DNA of 64,000 bases from Aliiroseovarius salicola (GCF_027891095.1 NZ_JAQIIO010000001.1:343501-407500); one strand, 5' to 3'; positions 17,715 through 29,187 are shown, numbered from the stretch's first letter. Numbers and translations: made by a program. Notes: generated by a model from the sequence alone, not told the origin.

Positions 17715-20051
17715 TTACTCAGCGGACGCCTGTTTGGCCAAGAATGACGACAAGATGCTTCGAGAAACTTCACTTCGTTTCAAAAGCTCTGTGCTTTGCG
17801 CAAGCGTACTCTCGTCAACGTCTGGAATTGGTTCAGCGTTTACAATCTGCAGACGGTCCAATTCATCTGTCATTTTTAGTTCAGATTGCGCCAGATTTTG
17901 CCAAGACTTAGAACGCAAGATCGCTCTTTGCCTTGCATCAACCTCGTTAAAGTTATGATAAATCTCCGCAGCCGCATCTGGGTTGCCTGCTGCCATCAGC
18001 GCCTCCGCCCTGAGCCGCTCCGCGCCTTCTGTTTCGATCCCGGCAAGATAACCAAGGGCAGTTTTTGGCTTATCTTCGTACAGGGCAATCATCGCGTAGG
18101 TCAAACGTTGTGGAACACCAGGCGGAACGCCCTCAACATCCAGAGCCATTCGCGCCTGCCGAGAGAACCCAAGCGACAACAAGCGGCGAGCCAGGTCAGT
18201 TCGTAATCTGGGTTCTAACCCCACAGCATCTTCAATATGTCCAATCGTGTACCGTAAAAACTGTGCATCCCCTCCCTTAGCCAAGAGTTCAGCCAACAGG
18301 TGACTGCGCAACTCTGTAATTTCCCACGAGACCAACCGCCTGCTCGAAGCCGCAAGATCAATTTGCTCATAGGCTTCGTCGAAGTTTGATACCGATGCCA
18401 ATGCCCTGATCTCTGCAATCATGAGGACCGCTCCCTCGGGGCCACCTCGTCTCTCAAATGAGTAGGTTGAAACGAGTTCGATATAACGCTGGGGAACTGG
18501 CTCTCCGCGTTCCAATTTAGAATTGACCAATTCCAGAGCAGCGTCTGGTGACAATTCCCCATCATCGTTAACAATTCGGGTCAGACGCTCTTCCGCTTGA
18601 TCAGCGTCTCCTTCCTGAAGATCGATACGCGCCTCAAGAAGCTCAAAACCCACCCCATGATCGCCGCTTGCCCGCTCCAGATAGTTCCGAATTGACATCG
18701 CTGAAGATTGATCTCCATGGTCCATGAACTTCTGAGCCAATTTTGGTCCCAGATGGCGACGAAGATGAAGTGGGAGCTCTGAAAAAGCGGTCAAGATTGC
18801 CTTCGTGTTGATTTCCTGTCCAGGACGCAACTCGGGTTGTGAAAGCGCTGCCCACAGAGCAGTTTTTCCATCGCACCCCATCTGAGGGGCGACATCACTG
18901 GCTTGGGTCGACTGATGGAAGTCCATCACATCCGCCATCTGCATCACAATGTCATGAGATGTTATGGCATCCTTGAATTGCGAGGCCACAGCTCGTGTCT
19001 CGGCCCCAAAGGTCAGATAGATAAGATACCGAATATATTGATTGATCGCATCGGGATCTGGTCTGTCGAACTCACCAAGCAACGCCGATTTGTATTGGGC
19101 AAGATCAGCCCCATTCGAGATATCTTGCCCCCATAACTCAATGCTGTAATCGCCGTCAGAGAAACAGGCAAATCCCTCTTGCGTGGACAGAACGACTGCC
19201 TGGCGGGTACTTGTCTCGCGATCAATGGACGTTTGGACGGCGATATGCTCGTTTACATCCAAACTCTTTGGGAGCACCGGGGCATCAATTTCCTCGGCAA
19301 TTGGCTCCGGGATTGCACCCTGCGGATAAGCAGATTTTTCCACCTCAGCTTCGAGGGAAGACATGTCGGCATCAATAAGCCCCTGTGCCGCCGCACGCCC
19401 GATTTGCTCAAGAAGCGCAAGTTCTGTGCTCTGAACGCGGCTGTGATTGGTTGGTGAGCGGCTATCCTGCCCAGCTCTTTCATCATCTCGGGCAACAGGT
19501 TCATCCAGATTGATATCATATGGCGCAGATGGCGTTTCCGCCCCATTAAGTCGCTCTTGAGTTTTGGACGGGAAAAGGGGCAATCCCAATCGAGCGGCAG
19601 TGGTAACTCTGGCATCAGCTTCAGATCGCAATTTGAAATTGGGTTGGCGTGGCTTATCCAGATAGGCATTGTAAATCTCGTTTGCCGAGCTTCCCTCACC
19701 AGACACGATATCAATGACAATCTGTCCTCCCCCCACCACAAACACGTCAGCATGACAATCACAAGTCGCGCTGACCTGTAAGCGCCCATCCCCCAAATCA
19801 CCAAGGTCCGATATCCGCGTCCTCGGGATCAGCTCAAAAGCTCGCTCCAAATTGAACTGAACATCGGGGGATGCCAGACGAAGCTCAAATCCTCCATCTA
19901 CACGTCCAAATTTCCAAGCACCCGGGCTGTGAGTATAGACAACAAGGCGAGAGAAGTTTTGATGCTCACCCGAGCGGACAGCAATAGTATCGGCATGCAC
20001 CTTCCCGGCTGTCAAAATGATCAGAACAATACCTGCGAGCCACCGCATCAT
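17715..20051 (-). CDS. large periplasmic protein of the flagellar/motor operon, unknown function
   Basis: Protein of 778 residues with a signal peptide (MMRWLAGIVLIILTAGKVHA). A beta-rich N-terminal domain follows (about 22-120; FSRLVVYTHSPGAWKFGRV, then FELIPRTRISDLGDLGDG), reminiscent of AMIN-like domains. Next comes an acidic linker (150-280), then a long helical region (330-778) that looks like TPR/solenoid repeats. The start overlaps the motA stop by 4 bases, so it is co-expressed with the stator. A periplasmic role in stator-rod or peptidoglycan contact is inferred from position, AMIN-like fold and the adjacent lytic transglycosylase. I cannot assign a named family. Confidence 0.72.
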   Translation of the reverse strand: MMRWLAGIVLIILTAGKVHADTIAVRSGEHQNFSRLVVYTHSPGAWKFGRVDGGFELRLASPDVQFNLERAFELIPRTRISDLGDLGDGRLQVSATCDCHADVFVVGGGQIVIDIVSGEGSSANEIYNAYLDKPRQPNFKLRSEADARVTTAARLGLPLFPSKTQERLNGAETPSAPYDINLDEPVARDDERAGQDSRSPTNHSRVQSTELALLEQIGRAAAQGLIDADMSSLEAEVEKSAYPQGAIPEPIAEEIDAPVLPKSLDVNEHIAVQTSIDRETSTRQAVVLSTQEGFACFSDGDYSIELWGQDISNGADLAQYKSALLGEFDRPDPDAINQYIRYLIYLTFGAETRAVASQFKDAITSHDIVMQMADVMDFHQSTQASDVAPQMGCDGKTALWAALSQPELRPGQEINTKAILTAFSELPLHLRRHLGPKLAQKFMDHGDQSSAMSIRNYLERASGDHGVGFELLEARIDLQEGDADQAEERLTRIVNDDGELSPDAALELVNSKLERGEPVPQRYIELVSTYSFERRGGPEGAVLMIAEIRALASVSNFDEAYEQIDLAASSRRLVSWEITELRSHLLAELLAKGGDAQFLRYTIGHIEDAVGLEPRLRTDLARRLLSLGFSRQARMALDVEGVPPGVPQRLTYAMIALYEDKPKTALGYLAGIETEGAERLRAEALMAAGNPDAAAEIYHNFNEVDARQRAILRSKSWQNLAQSELKMTDELDRLQIVNAEPIPDVDESTLAQSTELLKRSEVSRSILSSFLAKQASAE

Positions 20052-20917
20052 GCCGCTGCTTTCTTCACTTCTTTCAAAGCTTCCTCAAGCTCAGAATAGC
20101 TGGGACGACTGTGCCCCGGTGTGTTCTGGCGACCAACTTCAATGCAGATGTTAACAGAGTGATTGTAAAGATTGGCGACAAGCACCTCTCTGATCAGCTG
20201 GTAGAAATGGGCGTCTTCCTCAACCACGGTTTTCACCTTGGATGAAAATGGCGCAACAAGCCCATAAGCCAAAAACACGCCCAAGAATGTTCCAACCAGA
20301 GCACCGCCAATCATTTTCCCGAGAATCTCAGGCGGTTGATCAATCGACCCCATGGTTTTGATCACGCCGAGCACAGCGGCAACAATCCCGAGGGCAGGCA
20401 GTCCATCGGCAACCGCTTGCAGCGCGTGGCTACCATGCAAGGCATGATGCAGATTTGCTTCCATCCGCTTCTCAAGCACCTCTTCCACCTGATGCGGGTC
20501 GTCATAATTCATTGAGGCAGAGCGTAAGGTATCGCAGATCAATTCGATCGCTTCCTTGTCGGCCAGAATTTTTGGGTAACGAGAAAATATTGAGCTGTCC
20601 TCTGGCGCTTCGATATGCTCTTCCAGTGCAACGGCATTCTGCCTTGCCTGCCGTATCAGCTCGAACAACAGGCAGAGGAGGTCCTTGTAATCCTCATGCG
20701 CCCATTTCGGTCCCTTAAAGACCTTTCCAACATCCTTAAGCGTGTGTTTGATCGCCGGAATATCATTTGAAATAACAAAAGCCCCGGCCGCGGCACCCCC
20801 GATCATAGTAAACTCGAAGGGGAGCGACTTCAGGATTATCTCCATCTTGCCGCCGGCGGCAAGGTAACCGCCAAACACCATAATGAAAATCAGGGCGATA
20901 CCGATCATGCCAATCAT
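20048..20917 (-). CDS. motA: MotA flagellar stator subunit
   Basis: Protein of 289 residues with four transmembrane helices (N-terminal pair at about 3-60; C-terminal pair at about 170-225, including GIVAAVLGVIKTMGSI and LVGTFLGVFLAYGLVAPF) and a large cytoplasmic loop. MotA with MotB forms the proton channel that turns the flagellum. No motB gene is adjacent; the following gene is the large periplasmic protein, so motB must lie outside this window. Confidence 0.95.
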   Translation of the reverse strand: MIGMIGIALIFIMVFGGYLAAGGKMEIILKSLPFEFTMIGGAAAGAFVISNDIPAIKHTLKDVGKVFKGPKWAHEDYKDLLCLLFELIRQARQNAVALEEHIEAPEDSSIFSRYPKILADKEAIELICDTLRSASMNYDDPHQVEEVLEKRMEANLHHALHGSHALQAVADGLPALGIVAAVLGVIKTMGSIDQPPEILGKMIGGALVGTFLGVFLAYGLVAPFSSKVKTVVEEDAHFYQLIREVLVANLYNHSVNICIEVGRQNTPGHSRPSYSELEEALKEVKKAAA

Positions 20918-20989
20918 CTAGGGAACTCCAATTCCTCGGTTCTGCCTTAAGAGAATGACCAAGTTGGGTTAAGAAACCGTGCGTTCTGG

Positions 20990-21613
20990 CTAATTGGTCG
21001 GGACATTCGAGTTCCGACCGGCAAGAATAACGCTGATTGCGTAGGCATGTGCCGGATCAAGCCCTGCCATGATTTGCGCTGCAGCTTCCGAGCGCATTCG
21101 CCCCAGAAATCCCGCTGCAAACTGCGGATCCATTTGCGCGAACAGGGGGACTGCCTGTTTTGATTTCATGTTCTCATAAACTTGTGTGAGCTGCGCAAGA
21201 TCGTTTTCCGATGCCCCCTTAGCAAGAGCCATCGTGGCTTTCAGACTGTCTTCAGCTTCCGTCAATGCGGTCATATTTTTGCTGATCTCTGCTTCAGCGA
21301 GCGCAAGTGCTGCCAGCCGGTCCGAAAGGTCACTTTCCCGCTGCTTCAGGTCTTGTTCACGCCCTCGCAACAGGTGAAGCACTTCGGCGATATCCTCTTC
21401 GGTTTCACAAACATCTTGTGCCGTTGAATGGCCCGCTGAAACAGAGGCCGCAGCGCTCACTTCCTTTGCAATAGCAACGCCATAATCCCCAAAGCGGACC
21501 ACGCCGCTCGCCAGAAACAACATGGTCACGACCCAAAGCGCACCTCGCCCTCCGGCCTTAGTGCGCTTGGGTTTTTGAGGAGAGGGTGGCGCAGATTGTC
21601 GTTTCAAGCTCAT
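20990..21613 (-). CDS. MotE-like protein with MgtE N-type domain
   Basis: Protein of 207 residues: a basic Pro/Lys-rich cytoplasmic start, one transmembrane helix (about 26-45, ALWVVTMLFLASGVV), a coiled coil (about 80-135) and a C-terminal MgtE-N-like domain (about 140-200, AVPLFAQMDPQFAAGFLGRM and SEAAAQIMAGLDPAHA). This is the architecture of the motility protein MotE/FliG-like periplasmic helpers in alphaproteobacteria. Its start overlaps the stop of the next gene upstream by 4 bases. A role in motor assembly is inferred. Confidence 0.72.
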   Translation of the reverse strand: MSLKRQSAPPSPQKPKRTKAGGRGALWVVTMLFLASGVVRFGDYGVAIAKEVSAAASVSAGHSTAQDVCETEEDIAEVLHLLRGREQDLKQRESDLSDRLAALALAEAEISKNMTALTEAEDSLKATMALAKGASENDLAQLTQVYENMKSKQAVPLFAQMDPQFAAGFLGRMRSEAAAQIMAGLDPAHAYAISVILAGRNSNVPTN

Positions 21614-22017
21614 TCCGCGGCCTCCAGATGGCTGTGTCTGTGGCTCAGAAACATCGGCACATCAGAGTTTGGTGTACTAATAGCGGGTTCCGCTATTGCT
21701 TCCCGCTGGACTGAGGATTGTTGGGTCGGCTCCTCTGGCAGATCGTGCAAACTTGCCATCATCAACTCAAGATTTCGGGAGGCGGCCTCTGCCCGCTTTG
21801 TCAGATCCGTCAATTGTTCAGCACTTGTCCCCGCTGCATTCCGCGCATCTTCAAGAGCTTTCGTCATGTCATTCACCTGAGCCGAAAGCACCGCAACGGC
21901 ACCCCCCATCCCATTCTGTAGGTTGTTAAACCGCTTCAGGCGACGTGACAGCACAATGCAATAGATGGCAGCCCCCAACGCGCCAGCCCCTAGAAGGGCA
22001 TCCGCAATGAGTTCCAT
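21610..22017 (-). CDS. DUF6468-like flagellar-operon membrane protein
   Basis: Protein of 135 residues with one N-terminal transmembrane helix (LLGAGALGAAIYCIVLSRRL), then a coiled coil (about 30-90) and a Pro/Ser/Glu-rich tail. The pattern of a short TM helix followed by RRLKRF and a coiled coil matches the DUF6468 family found beside fliL in alphaproteobacteria. The function is unknown. It sits 16 bases after fliL. Confidence 0.62.
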   Translation of the reverse strand: MELIADALLGAGALGAAIYCIVLSRRLKRFNNLQNGMGGAVAVLSAQVNDMTKALEDARNAAGTSAEQLTDLTKRAEAASRNLELMMASLHDLPEEPTQQSSVQREAIAEPAISTPNSDVPMFLSHRHSHLEAAE

Positions 22018-22033
22018 AATCCGTCCCTCCTCA

Positions 22034-22537
22034 TCAATTCAGAACAAATTCGATGATCAGCAGGTCGCGGACCCGCCCTTCACCAGTTACAAGTTGAATG
22101 CGGCGCGCCATTTGCGCACGTAATGAGACAAGCGCCCTCGGGTCTTCGATGTCCGAGATTTCCACGGCCCGCAAATAAGAGTTCAATACATCCAGAACGC
22201 GCGGCTTGAGTGCTTGCACATCCGCGAGATATTTTGGGTCCACCTCTAACGAGGCTCGAAAGCGGAGATGTTTGTTGCTGGCCGCGCGGCCCAAAGAAAT
22301 AACTAGGGGATCCAGCTCGACATAGGCGACCGGCGGCAGGTCAAGAACGACCGTAGCAACCTCCTCTTTAGCGGATTTTCCCTCGGCAACCGGCGCCAGC
22401 ACGAGCCCCGAATAAACAGCAAAGAAACCACCGCCGCCAAGTATCAGCGCCAATATCAGGCCAATGATCAGGCCTTTTTTCGATTTCTTTCTGGGGAGCT
22501 CTTCTTCCCCCTCGATCGGTTCTTCAGCATCTGCCAT
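22034..22537 (-). CDS. fliL: FliL basal-body-associated protein
   Basis: Protein of 167 residues: an acidic then basic N-terminus (EEELPRKKSKKG), one transmembrane helix (LIIGLILALILGGGGFFAVY) and a periplasmic FliL domain ending LLIEFVLN. FliL surrounds and stabilises the MotAB stator. It is first in the minus-strand operon and divergent from fliF, with 125 bases between them for two promoters. Confidence 0.92.
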   Translation of the reverse strand: MADAEEPIEGEEELPRKKSKKGLIIGLILALILGGGGFFAVYSGLVLAPVAEGKSAKEEVATVVLDLPPVAYVELDPLVISLGRAASNKHLRFRASLEVDPKYLADVQALKPRVLDVLNSYLRAVEISDIEDPRALVSLRAQMARRIQLVTGEGRVRDLLIIEFVLN

Positions 22538-22662
22538 GTCTTCACCAGATTCTTTCCTTCGAATCGTTATAGACCGGCGGGCACTAACCGATTGTTAAGG
22601 CTGGTCGTAGAAAACTGTTTGCACGACGGGGGCAGAAGCCCGCTCGAAGAAGGAGTTACGTC

Positions 22663-24357
22663 TTGCAACAGTTACTGTCAGTCTGGTCGGTTCTGGACAC
22701 ACGTAAAAAGGTTATTGTTGGATTGGCCACGCTGGCTGTGTTTGCCGCAGTGCTGGGCATATCGCGCATGGCGTCCCAACCTTCGATGAGCCTTTTGTAT
22801 GCCGGTCTTGAATCGGGTGCGGCGGGAGAGGTCGTGAAAGCTCTGGAAGCCCGTGGGGCGCAATATGAAGTGCGCGGCGGGGCAATTTATGTGGCGAGCG
22901 CCCAGCGCGATGGGTTGCGCATGACCCTGGCAAGCGAGGGCCTGCCGACAAACTCGTCGAAAGGATATGAACTTCTGGACGGGTTATCGGGATTCGGCAC
23001 CACTTCGCAGATGTTCGATGCCGCCTATTGGCGTGCAAAAGAAGGGGAATTGGCCCGCACCATTGTGGCCAGTCCGTTTGCTCAAAACGCGCGCGTGCAC
23101 ATTGCGCAATCGGTTCAGCAAGGGCTGCGTCAGCGTGCACGTCCGACGGCCTCTGTGACTGTGACCCCATCCAACGGTTCCATCACCGGATCACAAGCAA
23201 AGGCATTCAAATATCTGGTGGCATCCGCTGTGCCGGGCATGGCACCTGAAGACGTATCGATCATCGACAGCCGAAATGGTCTCGTTGCAATAGGAGACAA
23301 CGCCGAAAGCACGCCAAGCTCTGCGGTGAACCGATCCGAGGAACTCAAAAACAATCTGCAACGGATGTTGGAGGCGCGCGTGGGCGCGGGCAACGCGGTC
23401 GTTGAACTGAATCTGGAGACCGCGACTGAACGCGAATCGATTATTCAAAAGACATTTGATCCAGCCAGCCGAGTGGCCATCTCGACCGAAACACAGGAAA
23501 ACACCAGCTCCAGTTCGGATAGTGGCAGCAATGGGGTTACCGTCGCCTCAAACCTGCCGGATGGCGATGCCGGTGGAGGGACTTCGGCGTCGAGTCAGAA
23601 CAGCGAAACACGCGAACGCATAAATTACGAAGTTTCCGAAACCACCCGAGAGGTTATTCGGTCGCCGGGTGCCACCAAGCGTATCACCGTTGCCGTTTTG
23701 GTGGATGGCATTCGTAACATCAACGAAGCAGGTGAGGTTTCCTGGTCTGCACGATCAGAAGAGGAACTGAACAGTTTGCGGGATCTGGTGGCCTCGGCGA
23801 TTGGATTTGATGAAACACGTGGCGATACGATCACCATAAAAACCATGGAGTTTGAGCCTTTACCGGTTGAAGGCACTGAGGCCAGCGGGGGATTCATGCA
23901 AGGGATCCCGTTCGACATTATGTCGATGATCCAGCTTGCAGTTCTGTCGATTGTCGCACTCATACTGGGTTTGTTTGTGGTACGGCCAATTTTGGCAAAT
24001 CCCTCGGGACAACCACAGACTGGCCCGATTGCCGGATCTCTTGCTGGTCCTTCCCCAAGCGCCGGGCCTCAAGAGCGGGCCCCCTCTACCGCCCTGGCAG
24101 TGCAACCTGACCAACTGGCCGCAGCAAGTCAGTTCAACACCGATTTATCGGAAACGCCGCCGTTGACAGGTGAAATTGACGATGGCGATGCTGGCCCTTC
24201 TGCAATGGCGGTCATATCCGGGGCCGGTTTTGGCGACATCACAGGCCCTGACGATGCGGAAGATCCCGTGCGCCGCCTGCGCAGCCTCATCGAAGAACGC
24301 CAAGGGGAAACGCTGGAGATCCTGCGCGGTTGGATGGAAGAAGAGGAGACGGTGTGA
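22663..24357 (+). CDS. fliF: FliF flagellar MS-ring protein
   Basis: Protein of 564 residues, the normal FliF length. N-terminal transmembrane helix (VIVGLATLAVFAAVLGISR), a YscJ/FliF ring-building motif region with MSLLYAGLESGAAGEVV, the periplasmic domain, a second transmembrane helix near 425-445 and a C-terminal cytoplasmic tail that binds FliG. The start is TTG at 22663, supported by a strong Shine-Dalgarno AGAAGGAG eight bases upstream; no ATG fits. First gene of the plus-strand flagellar operon. Confidence 0.95.
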   Translation: MQQLLSVWSVLDTRKKVIVGLATLAVFAAVLGISRMASQPSMSLLYAGLESGAAGEVVKALEARGAQYEVRGGAIYVASAQRDGLRMTLASEGLPTNSSKGYELLDGLSGFGTTSQMFDAAYWRAKEGELARTIVASPFAQNARVHIAQSVQQGLRQRARPTASVTVTPSNGSITGSQAKAFKYLVASAVPGMAPEDVSIIDSRNGLVAIGDNAESTPSSAVNRSEELKNNLQRMLEARVGAGNAVVELNLETATERESIIQKTFDPASRVAISTETQENTSSSSDSGSNGVTVASNLPDGDAGGGTSASSQNSETRERINYEVSETTREVIRSPGATKRITVAVLVDGIRNINEAGEVSWSARSEEELNSLRDLVASAIGFDETRGDTITIKTMEFEPLPVEGTEASGGFMQGIPFDIMSMIQLAVLSIVALILGLFVVRPILANPSGQPQTGPIAGSLAGPSPSAGPQERAPSTALAVQPDQLAAASQFNTDLSETPPLTGEIDDGDAGPSAMAVISGAGFGDITGPDDAEDPVRRLRSLIEERQGETLEILRGWMEEEETV

Positions 24358-24977
24358 TGCCGCTGTTCCCTCTTGAAGACTTCGACCACAGCGAAACCGC
24401 TCCGGTGAAAAAGGCGTCAGCGGTGCCTGCAAATACACCCGCCCTGTCTGAAAGTGATCTCGAAGCCGCGCGGTTGTCGGGATACGAAACAGGATACCAG
24501 GCGGGTTGGGATGACGCTTCAAAGGCGGATGAAGATCAACGAGACCACATCAGCGCGGAATTTGCACGGAACATTCAGGATCTTGGTTTCACATTTCATG
24601 AGGCTCGAAGCCATGTGATGAAATCTCTGGAGCCATTACTCGCCGGGATGGTGGAGAAAGTTTTGCCCAACCTGGTTTCCGAAACAATTGGTCAGGCGAT
24701 CGTAGAAGAGTTGCTGCCGATCGCAGCCGATGCTGCTGATGCACCAATTCAAGTCGTTATCTATCCCGATGGTCGTGAAACGCTTGATGCATTGCTCACG
24801 CAAAACACATCTCTTCCGCTTGAAATCATCGAAGAGGACACTCTGGCCGAAGGGCAGGTCTATCTGAAAATGGGCAGCATCGAAAAACAGATCGACCTGA
24901 CCGGTGCCATTCACAGCATCGGACAGGCCATATCAGGTCTCTACACAATCAACGAAAAGGCAAAACAGAATGGCTGA
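24357..24977 (+). CDS. FliH-like export regulator
   Basis: Protein of 206 residues: a variable N-terminus, then a Gly-rich YETGYQAGWDDA segment (about 43-54), a long helix and a C-terminal domain (about 95-200), the arrangement seen in FliH/YscL/V-ATPase E-subunit proteins. It would bind the export ATPase FliI. The ATG at 24357 overlaps the fliF stop and is preferred over an in-frame ATG 27 bases upstream inside fliF. It lies between fliF and fliN, where fliH is expected. Similarity is weak, so confidence is moderate. Confidence 0.68.
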   Translation: MPLFPLEDFDHSETAPVKKASAVPANTPALSESDLEAARLSGYETGYQAGWDDASKADEDQRDHISAEFARNIQDLGFTFHEARSHVMKSLEPLLAGMVEKVLPNLVSETIGQAIVEELLPIAADAADAPIQVVIYPDGRETLDALLTQNTSLPLEIIEEDTLAEGQVYLKMGSIEKQIDLTGAIHSIGQAISGLYTINEKAKQNG

Positions 24978-25251
24978 TGATACCCAAGATGTGACCCCGG
25001 CGAGCCCGTTTACCCAAGTGCCGATTGAAATTACCATTTCGGTTGGAATGGCCCGTCCAACGGTGCGTGAATTGTTACGGCTGAAAAACGACAGCATTTT
25101 ACCCCTCGACAAGAAAGTCGACGACCCGGTTGAACTATATGTCGGAGACAAATTGATTGCCCGAGGAGAGCTGGAGGAAATTGAAGGCGATCCTTCCGGC
25201 CAGCTTGCCGTACGACTGACAGAAGTCGCAGATCTGACCTCGGGCTTGTGA
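24970..25251 (+). CDS. fliN: FliN flagellar motor switch protein
   Basis: Protein of 93 residues with the SpoA/C-ring domain: VPIEITISVGMARPTVRELL, then LPLDKKVDDPVELYVGDKLIARGEL, the hallmarks of FliN. It forms the C-ring with FliM and FliG and sets rotation direction. The ATG at 24970 overlaps the end of the upstream gene by 8 bases and fliP follows one base after the stop. Confidence 0.93.
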   Translation: MADDTQDVTPASPFTQVPIEITISVGMARPTVRELLRLKNDSILPLDKKVDDPVELYVGDKLIARGELEEIEGDPSGQLAVRLTEVADLTSGL

Positions 25252-25252
25252 G

Positions 25253-26002
25253 ATGACGGATCGTCGCATCGTGACCAGAGGGCTGACTTGCTTTGCGCTA
25301 TTAACCATGTTTGCAATCCTTCCCGATATGGGAATGGCTCAGGATATCTCAATCAACCTTGGCGATGATGGCTCTCTGGCAACGCGCTCAATCCAACTGA
25401 TGATCCTCGTCACCTTGCTCAGTTTGGTGCCGGGGCTTGCCGTCATGGTCACCTGCTTCCCATTCATCGTGACCGTCCTGTCAATTTTGCGTCAGGCCAT
25501 CGGACTTCAACAATCCCCTCCAAATATGCTGATCATTAGCTTGGCATTGTTTCTAACCTATTTCGTCATGGAGCCGGTGTTCTCAGAAGCCTGGCGAGTG
25601 GGCGCGGAACCTTTCACCAGGGGGGAAATGGAATTGGAGCCAGCGTTCACTGCCGCACTTGAACCGTTCCGAAGCTTCATGGCAAACCGGATCGACCCGG
25701 ACACTTTCCAACAATTGGCGGCATTACGCCCGGATGGGAACGGAGATGTGGCGTCCTCATCCCCCCTATCCATCCTTGTTCCGTCTTTCCTGTTGTCCGA
25801 AATCGAGCGGGCCTTTCAAATTGGATTTCTGGTCTTCCTCCCGTTTCTGATTATCGATCTGGTCGTTGCTGCCATTTTAATGTCGATGGGAATGATGATG
25901 GTGCCCCCTGCAATCGTGTCATTACCATTCAAGCTGGCGTTTTTTGTCGTTGCGGATGGATGGAGTTTGATTTCCGGGGCGCTGGTGCGCAGCTACTTCT
26001 GA
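25253..26002 (+). CDS. fliP: FliP flagellar export gate protein
   Basis: Protein of 249 residues with a signal peptide (about 1-29, ending MGMAQD), then four transmembrane helices, the FliP signature SILRQAIGLQQSPPNMLI, and FQIGFLVFLPFLIIDLVVA and MGMMMVPPAIVSLPFK in the C-terminal half. FliP forms the core of the export gate with FliQ and FliR. Last gene of this operon in the window. Confidence 0.95.
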   Translation: MTDRRIVTRGLTCFALLTMFAILPDMGMAQDISINLGDDGSLATRSIQLMILVTLLSLVPGLAVMVTCFPFIVTVLSILRQAIGLQQSPPNMLIISLALFLTYFVMEPVFSEAWRVGAEPFTRGEMELEPAFTAALEPFRSFMANRIDPDTFQQLAALRPDGNGDVASSSPLSILVPSFLLSEIERAFQIGFLVFLPFLIIDLVVAAILMSMGMMMVPPAIVSLPFKLAFFVVADGWSLISGALVRSYF

Positions 26003-26470
26003 GACAGGAATGGTCCTGAAAGCCCAGATGCGTTGGTCTGACCAGATGATGTTGCACCCGTCCGATGACGCCGCGCGGTTTTCTCATCGGGATTTGCCAA
26101 TCCTCTCAATTCAATGTCGATTCTTTATGAACAGGAAATCACCCGATGATTGGGACCAACATGCATGGTCAACTGTAGCCAAAGACAGGCTCTCACCCTA
26201 AAAAATATGGGCCGGCAGGGTAATTATGTTGCGCCGACTTTGCACGCGCAGAAATCATCAAACCGTACACCTCGTTCGTATCATTCGGGTTTTTGCATAG
26301 CTGTAAAAGAAATTTACAAAAACCAACCTTAGCGTGGTAATTTATTAACTAAAAAACTATTGCTTTGCATTGGGTTAGGACACTATTTTCCGCCGAAGGA
26401 GGTCGTGACTTTACGTAATTGACAGAATTATTGCATGAAGGCGCGAGTGGAGACATTACCGGAGGAACAC
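26003..26470. other. intergenic region between fliP and acs
   Basis: 468 bases without a supported gene. Short open frames here have no codon bias or family similarity. An imperfect hairpin (CCGATGA at 26062-26068 with TCATCGG at 26084-26090) lies after fliP but has no T-tract. The last 150 bases are AT-rich and should hold the acs promoter; TTGCTTTGCATTGGG around 26360-26375 may be part of it. Confidence 0.4.
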
Positions 26471-28435
<1,965 letters not shown>

Positions 28436-28439
28436 TCGG

Positions 28440-29126
28440 ATGGATGGCATGAAAACCCAATCGTCCGCCCCGGTTCTGATCCTGCTCGGCCCCCCTGGTG
28501 CCGGCAAAGGCACTCAGGCGCGGATGCTCGAAGAGAAATACAGTCTGGTGCAACTGTCGACCGGTGATCTTTTGCGCGCAGCCGTGGCTGCGGGTACCGA
28601 AGCTGGTCTGGCAGCGAAGGCGGTGATGGAAGCAGGTGAACTGGTCTCGGATGAGATCGTCATCAACATTCTGCGTGACCGCCTTGGGGACGCAGATTGC
28701 GCCAAAGGTGTGATCCTTGACGGCTTCCCGCGCACGACGGTTCAGGCCGAAGCACTGAATGCGCTGCTGGCGGAAACCGGGCAGCGGATCAATGCTGCGA
28801 TCAGTCTTGAGGTGGATGACAGCGAAATGGTCACCCGGATCAGCGGTCGCTTTACCTGCGCGGACTGCGGTGAAGGGTATCACGACACATATAAGCAAAC
28901 CGCCAAAGACGGCGTTTGCGACAAATGCGGCGGCACGGACATGAAACGCCGGGCCGACGATAATGCCGAAACAGTAGTGAGCCGCCTTGAGGCCTATCAC
29001 GCGCAAACGGCACCGCTGGTTGCGTTCTACGACGCGGCCAATTGCCTGCAAAAAGTCGATGCCATGGGAGCAATCGACGATATCGCAGGTGCCCTCAGCA
29101 GCATTGTCGACACGGCAACCGGCTAA
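28440..29126 (+). CDS. adk: adenylate kinase with Cys4 zinc-type lid
   Basis: Protein of 228 residues with the P-loop GPPGAGKGTQA (about 19-29), STGDLLRA, LDGFPRT and a long lid carrying four cysteines (CADC around 141-144 and CDKC around 160-163), as in zinc-bearing adenylate kinases. It catalyses AMP + ATP = 2 ADP. Lying four bases after acs, it can remove the AMP made by acetate activation. A housekeeping adk normally sits in the ribosomal protein operon of these bacteria, so this may be a second, metabolism-linked copy (not visible here). Start ATG 28440; ATG 28449 is also possible. Confidence 0.92.
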   Translation: MDGMKTQSSAPVLILLGPPGAGKGTQARMLEEKYSLVQLSTGDLLRAAVAAGTEAGLAAKAVMEAGELVSDEIVINILRDRLGDADCAKGVILDGFPRTTVQAEALNALLAETGQRINAAISLEVDDSEMVTRISGRFTCADCGEGYHDTYKQTAKDGVCDKCGGTDMKRRADDNAETVVSRLEAYHAQTAPLVAFYDAANCLQKVDAMGAIDDIAGALSSIVDTATG

Positions 29127-29136
29127 GGGAAAGGAT

Positions 29137-29163
29137 GGCGGCCCCACGAGGGGGTCGCCTTTT
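29137..29163 (+). terminator. intrinsic terminator after adk
   Basis: A 9-bp stem GGCGGCCCC / GGGGTCGCC (one G-T pair) with loop ACGAG, followed by TTTT. It lies 10 bases after adk and separates acs-adk from the symporter genes. Confidence 0.85.
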
Positions 29164-29187
29164 AACGGAGAAGAGGGAGGAGGCTTC

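Noticed and set aside
22538..22662. Sigma-54 or flagellar sigma promoters between fliL and fliF
   Set aside because: I could not find a convincing GG-N10-GC or TAAA-N15-GCCGATAA type pattern by eye.
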